This document shows, piece after piece, positions 5,667 through 10,063 of a stretch of DNA of 10,063 bases. The stretch's first letter is position 1; each line of letters begins with the position of its first letter. The stretch is from NCBI GenBank assembly GCA_041484845.1, contig JBGPIK010000248.1, forward strand, positions 1 through 10,063, read 5' to 3'. Made by a program: the position numbers and the translations under genes. The notes beneath the pieces are model-generated. The model saw nothing but the letters and a program-made list of their open reading frames with translations. It was not told the DNA's origin and searched no databases. This DNA is from JBGPIK01 sp041484845. GTDB lineage: Bacteria > Desulfobacterota > Binatia > UBA9968.

Positions 5667-7145
5667 ATGGAAACGAAATTTCGCGATACCGCTCCGGAAC
5701 TCATCAAGGCGGATCTCCTCGTTTTGCCTGTCTGGGAAAAAAGATTGGACGAACCGGCGATCCGGACGCTCGATCGGCGCCTGAAAGGAAATCTTCGAGA
5801 GCGCATCCACAAGAGCAAATTCAGCGCAGTGGATGGAAGCGGTTTGCTTTATTCCACGGCCGGGCTGCTTCCGGCGGCGCAACTATTTTTGCTCGGCATC
5901 GGTAAAGAAGCGGACAGGGCGACCGACATCTGGCGAAAGGCCGGCGCGCGGGTCGCCAAAGAAGCCTCCGGAATCGGCGCTGAGGCGGCGGCATTTTTTT
6001 TCGCTCCGGATAGAAACCCAGAAGGTGCGGCCGGAGCTATTGTCGAGGGGATGTTACTCGCCTCGTATCAATTCAACAAGTATCGCTCGAATTCCCAAGC
6101 GCCGGCGGCAATAAAAAATCTGACGCTCTTCAGTCCCGGGCTGCGGCGCAGCCCGGCGGCAGAAAAATCGATACAAACAGTGGAAAAAATCATCCCGGGT
6201 GTTTTCTTGGCACGCGATCTGATCAATGAAACGCCGTCAAACACGACCGCTCGTTTTCTTGCAGAGCAGGCGCAGCGCCACTGTCGCGGACGCGGCTTAT
6301 CGGTTGAAGTTTGGAAAAAAAACAAGATCGAGGCCATGAGCTTGGCGGGGTTATTAGCGGTCAACCGCGGCAGCCAGGAAGAGCCCAGGTTTATCTTCAT
6401 GCATTACAGGCCCCGTGGTAAACCGCGCAAACGAGTGGCGTTGATCGGGAAAGGGATCACCTTCGATTCGGGAGGGCTCTCTTTAAAGCCGGCCAAGTCT
6501 ATGGAGACGATGAAACTCGATATGGCCGGCGGCGCGGCGGTCATTGCAACGATGAGCCGGCTACCGCACCTCGATTTGGATATCGAGGTCGCCGGATATG
6601 TTCCGGCAACGGATAATCTTCCCGGCGCAAACGCGCAGAAGCCGGGAGACGTGATCCGTTATCTAAACGGCAAGACCATTGAAGTGCTCAACACGGACGC
6701 CGAAGGCCGGCTCATCTTGGCCGACGCGTTGGCTTTGGCGGCGAAACAAAAACCTGACTACATGATCAACCTGGCGACCTTGACCGGCGCATGCGTAGTC
6801 GCGTTGGGGCCTGAAGTAGCGGGTCTTTTCAGCAATCATCAACCTCTCGCCGACCAGCTCATTCGCTGCGCGCAGGAGAGCGGAGAAAAAGTCTGGCAAC
6901 TTCCGTTGATTAAGGAATATCGTGAATTGATTAGGAGCAGCGTTGCGGACATGAAGAACGTCGGCGGAGCACACGGCGGCGCCATCACGGCGGCTTTAAT
7001 CCTCCAGGAATTCGTCGCGGACCTTCCGTGGGCTCATCTGGATATTGCCGGTCCGGCTTTCGCGGAGAGCGATACCGGCCTTTCTCCCAAGGGAGGAACG
7101 GGATTCGGTGTACGCACGCTGTTAAAATTTCTCTCAAGCTTATAA
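5667..7145 (+). CDS. pepA: Leucyl aminopeptidase, M17 family (PepA)
   Basis: A cytoplasmic two-metal aminopeptidase that releases N-terminal residues, notably leucine, from peptides; family members form hexamers. At 492 residues it is of normal length. The N-terminal alpha/beta domain (about 1-170) is followed by the catalytic domain. Every metal and catalytic residue of the family is seen: Lys262 and Asp267 in GKGITFDSGGLSLKP, Lys274, Asp285 in KLDMAGGAAV, Asp344 and Glu346 in the NTDAEGRL signature, and Arg348. The spacing matches the E. coli enzyme with a constant offset of eight. GAGG (5658-5661) lies five bases before ATG 5667. Some PepA proteins also bind DNA as regulators; nothing here shows whether this one does. 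It is followed by trxA after 10 bases. Confidence 0.96.
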   Translation: METKFRDTAPELIKADLLVLPVWEKRLDEPAIRTLDRRLKGNLRERIHKSKFSAVDGSGLLYSTAGLLPAAQLFLLGIGKEADRATDIWRKAGARVAKEASGIGAEAAAFFFAPDRNPEGAAGAIVEGMLLASYQFNKYRSNSQAPAAIKNLTLFSPGLRRSPAAEKSIQTVEKIIPGVFLARDLINETPSNTTARFLAEQAQRHCRGRGLSVEVWKKNKIEAMSLAGLLAVNRGSQEEPRFIFMHYRPRGKPRKRVALIGKGITFDSGGLSLKPAKSMETMKLDMAGGAAVIATMSRLPHLDLDIEVAGYVPATDNLPGANAQKPGDVIRYLNGKTIEVLNTDAEGRLILADALALAAKQKPDYMINLATLTGACVVALGPEVAGLFSNHQPLADQLIRCAQESGEKVWQLPLIKEYRELIRSSVADMKNVGGAHGGAITAALILQEFVADLPWAHLDIAGPAFAESDTGLSPKGGTGFGVRTLLKFLSSL

Positions 7146-7155
7146 GGAGGTCAAG

Positions 7156-7479
7156 ATGGGTAAAATCACCGAGGTGGGCGACCATAATTTTGAAGACGAG
7201 GTTTTGAAATCGAATCTTCCGGTGCTTGTGGATTTTTGGGCGCCCTGGTGCGGACCCTGCAAATCGATCGCGCCGATTGTGGAGGAGATCGCGGGTGAAT
7301 ACGAAGGTAAACTAAAGGTGGCGAAACTCAACGTCGATGACCATCCGGCTACCGCGTCACGTTACGGCATTAAGGGCATTCCTAATCTGATTATTCTCAA
7401 GGGCGGGGCAGTAAAAGAGCAAATTCTCGGCGCGGTGCCCAAGGCGCGATTGGTCAGCGCCATTGAAAAAGCTCTGTAA
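7156..7479 (+). CDS. trxA: Thioredoxin
   Basis: A 107-residue cytoplasmic thioredoxin of standard length. The active site is WCGPC at 31-35 within VLVDFWAPWCGPCKSIAP, and the cis-proline is Pro76 in YGIKGIPNLI. Position 77 is Asn, where most thioredoxins have Thr, a mild departure. It is reduced by thioredoxin reductase (not in the window) and supplies electrons to many cytoplasmic enzymes. It is also the expected donor for CcdA, encoded 2.4 kb upstream. TAAGGAGGT (7143-7151), which includes the pepA stop codon, is a nine-base match to the 16S rRNA 3' end and lies five bases before ATG 7156, so strong translation is likely. The gene ends 15 bases from the convergent rodA stop and no terminator fits between them. 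Confidence 0.96.
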   Translation: MGKITEVGDHNFEDEVLKSNLPVLVDFWAPWCGPCKSIAPIVEEIAGEYEGKLKVAKLNVDDHPATASRYGIKGIPNLIILKGGAVKEQILGAVPKARLVSAIEKAL

Positions 7480-7494
7480 TCATTGGCGGCCCGC

Positions 7495-8598
7495 TCAGAA
7501 AATAAATCGGCGCATACTGACATTGATTATCAGCCCTATGGCAAACATCATCGAGGCCAACGATGAGCCGCCGTAACTCACCAATGGGAGCGGGACGCCG
7601 ACCACCGGCATCATGCCGGTCACCATGGCAACGTTGATCACCACGTGCCAGAAGAAGATCGAAACCAAACCGAATACCAACAGGGCGCCAAAGCGATCTT
7701 TGGCCCGTTGAATAAGGCGCAAGCAATAGGCGACCAACAGAAAGTAAAGCAGCAAGAGGATCAAACAACCCACAAACCCCCACTCTTCAGAAAATACCGC
7801 AAAGATAAAGTCGGTGTGCTGAGCCGGCAAGAAATCCAGCCGATTCTGAGTTCCATGGAGGTACCCTTTACCGAACAAGCGACCTGAACCGATAGCGATC
7901 TTCGATTGAATCACATGGTAACCCGCTCCCAAGGGATCGCGGTCAGGGTCCAGGAAAGTCAGAATCCTTGCTCTTTGATAGGGCTTTAGGAAATGCCAAC
8001 CGATCGGCAAAAACGCTAACCCGGCGCCCAACAAATACAGAAAGGAGCGCCCTCGAAGTCCGCTCATTAGAATCATACTCAAAAAAACCGTCGCTAGGAT
8101 GATCGCGGTGCCGAGATCCGGCTGCACGAGTGTCAAAAGGACCAGAGGCGCCACGAGCGCAAAGGGCACCCAAAGATCACGCAAAGAGTAACCTTGCGGC
8201 GGTTCATCGTCCTGAAAGTACTTAGCCATAACCAAAACAATCGCGAGCTTGGCCGGTTCCGAAGGCTGTAATCTTAAGAACCCGAGATTGATCCAGCGCT
8301 GGGAGCCGCCGCCCGAATGACCAACGAAGAGAACCAGCACCAAAAGAAGCAGCATGATGCCGTGAAAGGGGTAGGCCAGCCGGTCTATATAATGATAGTC
8401 GAACGCGATGGCGACAATCATAGCGATAAGGCCCAGTCCCAACCACATCACCTGACGGGTCGCTAAACCGCCGGCGTGTTCTTCAATGATATTGTAGTTG
8501 GCGCTGTAAATCGTCACGACGCCGATGAAAACAAAAACTAGCGTGAGGAGTAACAACGTCCAGTCGAAATGAGACACGAGCCGGCGATCAATTTGCAC
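7495..8598 (-). CDS. rodA: RodA, SEDS-family peptidoglycan glycosyltransferase
   Basis: An inner-membrane polymerase of lipid II that, with PBP2, builds the side wall in rod-shaped cells. The start chosen is GTG 8598, giving 367 residues (VQIDRRLVSHFDWTLLLL). It has AAGGAG at 8605-8610 six bases before it, and IDRRL..FDW is the usual RodA beginning. An ATG at 8667 would add 23 residues but lies deep within mrdA. About ten membrane segments are visible. Family motifs: GGSQRWI (about 97-103), LQPSEPAKLAI (about 110-120), VQPDLGTAI (about 158-166), QSKIAIGSGRLFGKG, and PLVSYGGSS near the C-terminus. Asp263 in HTDFIFAVFSEEWGF corresponds to the essential aspartate of SEDS polymerases. The start overlaps the mrdA stop by 11 bases, so the two are translationally linked. 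Confidence 0.96.
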   Translation of the reverse strand: MQIDRRLVSHFDWTLLLLTLVFVFIGVVTIYSANYNIIEEHAGGLATRQVMWLGLGLIAMIVAIAFDYHYIDRLAYPFHGIMLLLLVLVLFVGHSGGGSQRWINLGFLRLQPSEPAKLAIVLVMAKYFQDDEPPQGYSLRDLWVPFALVAPLVLLTLVQPDLGTAIILATVFLSMILMSGLRGRSFLYLLGAGLAFLPIGWHFLKPYQRARILTFLDPDRDPLGAGYHVIQSKIAIGSGRLFGKGYLHGTQNRLDFLPAQHTDFIFAVFSEEWGFVGCLILLLLYFLLVAYCLRLIQRAKDRFGALLVFGLVSIFFWHVVINVAMVTGMMPVVGVPLPLVSYGGSSLASMMFAIGLIINVSMRRFIF

Positions 8599-10063
8599 GC
8601 GGATCTCCTTCGAGACGAACCTGGCGTTGATCCGCAGGCTGATTTTGCAGCGCGATATATTTTTCAATCACTTTCTTTGCCAATGGCGCGGCCGCGGAGG
8701 CGCCATGACCGCCATGTTCAATCAGAACAACCACCGCGATTTGCGGATTTTCTATCGGCGCATAAGAAACAAACCAGGCGTGGTCACGGTTCAAATAGGC
8801 GAGTTGCTCGCTCTTGACGTAACCCCCTTTCATCTCGACGACTTGTGCGGTGCCTGTCTTGCCTGCGATATTAACAATAGTCGAGCGCGCCGCCCCGCCC
8901 GTTCCAGCCGGACTCCGTACCACGTCCGCCAGGGCATTGCGCACCAGCTCTAAAGTCGACGGCTTAATTTGGATCGAATGAATGATTTCCGGACCATATT
9001 CCCTGACCGCCCCATTATTCGCCGATTCCACCTTGCTTACGATGCGCGGACGATACAATGTGCCGCCATTGGCTACGGTCGCCATCATGTTGGCTAGCTG
9101 GAGCGGGGTCACGGTCACATAGCCTTGCCCAATCGCGACGGAAACCGTTTCACCCGGATACCAGGGCTGACGAAATCTTTTTCTCTTCCATTCGGTGTCC
9201 GGAATCGTTCCGCTTCTCTCGTCATCAAGCGCAACACCGCTTTTTTCCCCCAATCCGAGGGCGTGGGCCCATTTGGCGATACGATCGACACCAAGACGCG
9301 GTCCAAGTTGATAGAAGTAGACATCACAGGATTCGACTATGGCTCGATGGAGATCGACTGAACCGTGGCCGCCTTTTTTCCAATCGCGGAATGCGCGATT
9401 GCCGAAAGTGTAAAATCCAGGATCGCTGATCTTGGCGTCGGGATCGATGACACCCTCTTCCAAGCCGGCTATGGACATAACGATCTTGAAAGTGGAACCC
9501 GGCGGATACTGGCCTTGTGTCGCGCGGTTACTCAGCGGCCGCTGCTGGTCTTTGATCAGCGCGCGCCACTCGTCGCCTTTGATGCCCCGGGCGAATACAT
9601 TGGGATCAAATGCCGGGGTGCTAACCATAGTCAAAATCGCGCCGGTGTGGACGTCCAGCGCGACGATGGTTCCCTCGCTGCCTCGAAGCGCCTCGAACGC
9701 GGTCTGTTGAAGCTCACGGTCCAGAGTGAGATGTACGGTATATCCAGGCACATCGGTCACTTCGTGGAGCACGCGCACGCGCCGTCCCAGAGCGTCCACC
9801 TCGACCTGTTGCCCGCCGCTTTGCCCCCGCAGGACATCTTCCCATCTTCGCTCCAGCCCGTACTGTCCGATCTCATCTCCTAAGACATAGCCTTCCTCTT
9901 TCAGCGTTTTCAATTGTGCCGGACCGATCTCGCCCAAATAGCCTAGAACGTGAGCCCCCATGGCTCCATCCGAGTAATTGCGCCGCGGCCGCGAGCGGAG
10001 CGTCACACCAGGCAAATCCAGCTGATGGGACTCCACGGCGACGACCGTCGCCCAGTCCACGTC
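8588..10063 (-). CDS. mrdA: Penicillin-binding protein 2 (MrdA), transpeptidase of the elongasome, 5'-partial
   Basis: The frame runs off the right edge; 491 codons are present and, by comparison with E. coli PBP2, roughly 140 N-terminal residues (cytoplasmic tail, membrane anchor and part of the pedestal) are missing. Numbering from the methionine at 10060, the order is: end of the dimerisation/pedestal domain (AHVLGYLGEIG, then GDEIGQYGLERRWEDVLRG, 61-79) and the transpeptidase domain. Catalytic motifs are intact: Ser189-x-x-Lys192 in YPPGSTFK, Ser244-Cys-Asp246, and Lys401-Thr-Gly in AGKTGTAQ. Asp226, His232 and Cys245 (RDWKKGGHG, then SCD) have the spacing of three of the zinc ligands reported for E. 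coli PBP2. It cross-links strands made by RodA, whose start overlaps the mrdA stop. Mutation-prone PBP2 regions were not assessed. Confidence 0.96.
   Translation of the reverse strand, partial: DVDWATVVAVESHQLDLPGVTLRSRPRRNYSDGAMGAHVLGYLGEIGPAQLKTLKEEGYVLGDEIGQYGLERRWEDVLRGQSGGQQVEVDALGRRVRVLHEVTDVPGYTVHLTLDRELQQTAFEALRGSEGTIVALDVHTGAILTMVSTPAFDPNVFARGIKGDEWRALIKDQQRPLSNRATQGQYPPGSTFKIVMSIAGLEEGVIDPDAKISDPGFYTFGNRAFRDWKKGGHGSVDLHRAIVESCDVYFYQLGPRLGVDRIAKWAHALGLGEKSGVALDDERSGTIPDTEWKRKRFRQPWYPGETVSVAIGQGYVTVTPLQLANMMATVANGGTLYRPRIVSKVESANNGAVREYGPEIIHSIQIKPSTLELVRNALADVVRSPAGTGGAARSTIVNIAGKTGTAQVVEMKGGYVKSEQLAYLNRDHAWFVSYAPIENPQIAVVVLIEHGGHGASAAAPLAKKVIEKYIALQNQPADQRQVRLEGDPRAN

Noticed and set aside
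8599..8667. Upstream ATG 8667 for rodA
   Set aside because: The GTG at 8598 has AAGGAG at proper spacing and begins with the conserved RodA N-terminus; the extra 23 residues have no family counterpart.
1..10063. CRISPR array, insertion sequence, attachment site or rRNA
   Set aside because: No regularly spaced repeats, transposase or integrase motifs, terminal inverted repeats or rRNA signatures were seen on either strand.

Overview
The window looks like chromosomal DNA of a Gram-negative, rod-shaped bacterium of moderate G+C content. The evidence is a periplasmic TlpA-type thioredoxin with its membrane reductase CcdA, and the elongation-specific cell-wall pair PBP2 and RodA. The gene set and the sigma-54 activator relic would suit a deltaproteobacterium-like or related uncultured lineage. 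That placement is inference only, because no taxonomic marker is present.

Left part (1-3400): an unusual accessory region. It opens inside a large gene whose product joins the C-terminal half of a cyclic-nucleotide-binding domain, a MalT/LuxR-type winged-helix plus helical-repeat segment, and a complete SLC13/DASS-like membrane transporter in one polypeptide. Directly at its stop codon begins the wreck of a sigma-54-dependent (NtrC-family) activator. It keeps the GAFTGA loop, Walker B and the C-terminal Fis-type helix-turn-helix, but carries a nonsense codon and an internal deletion with frameshift. About 330 bases with no recognisable gene follow. Next is a compact, self-contained transcription unit: an A/T-rich upstream tract, a consensus -35/-10 promoter, a leader, a perfect Shine-Dalgarno site, a 15-codon gene for a lysine-rich microprotein (MAAKKKAKKKAKKKK), and a terminator with a 23-bp perfect stem. 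This small unit is the most intriguing object in the window.

Middle part (3410-7479, plus strand): a TlpA/ResA-like thioredoxin overlaps ccdA by 4 bases (ATGA). After a 362-base gap with no gene come folE (GTP cyclohydrolase I), pepA (leucyl aminopeptidase) and trxA (thioredoxin), spaced 11 and 10 bases apart and so probably one operon. TrxA in the cytoplasm, CcdA in the membrane and TlpA in the periplasm would together form a complete route for reducing power across the inner membrane.

Right part (7495-10063, minus strand): rodA (SEDS glycosyltransferase) and the 3' portion of mrdA (PBP2 transpeptidase) overlap by 11 bases and run convergently toward trxA, with only 15 bases between the stop codons. 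The mrdA start lies beyond the right edge, where mreBCD would be expected by analogy with other bacteria.
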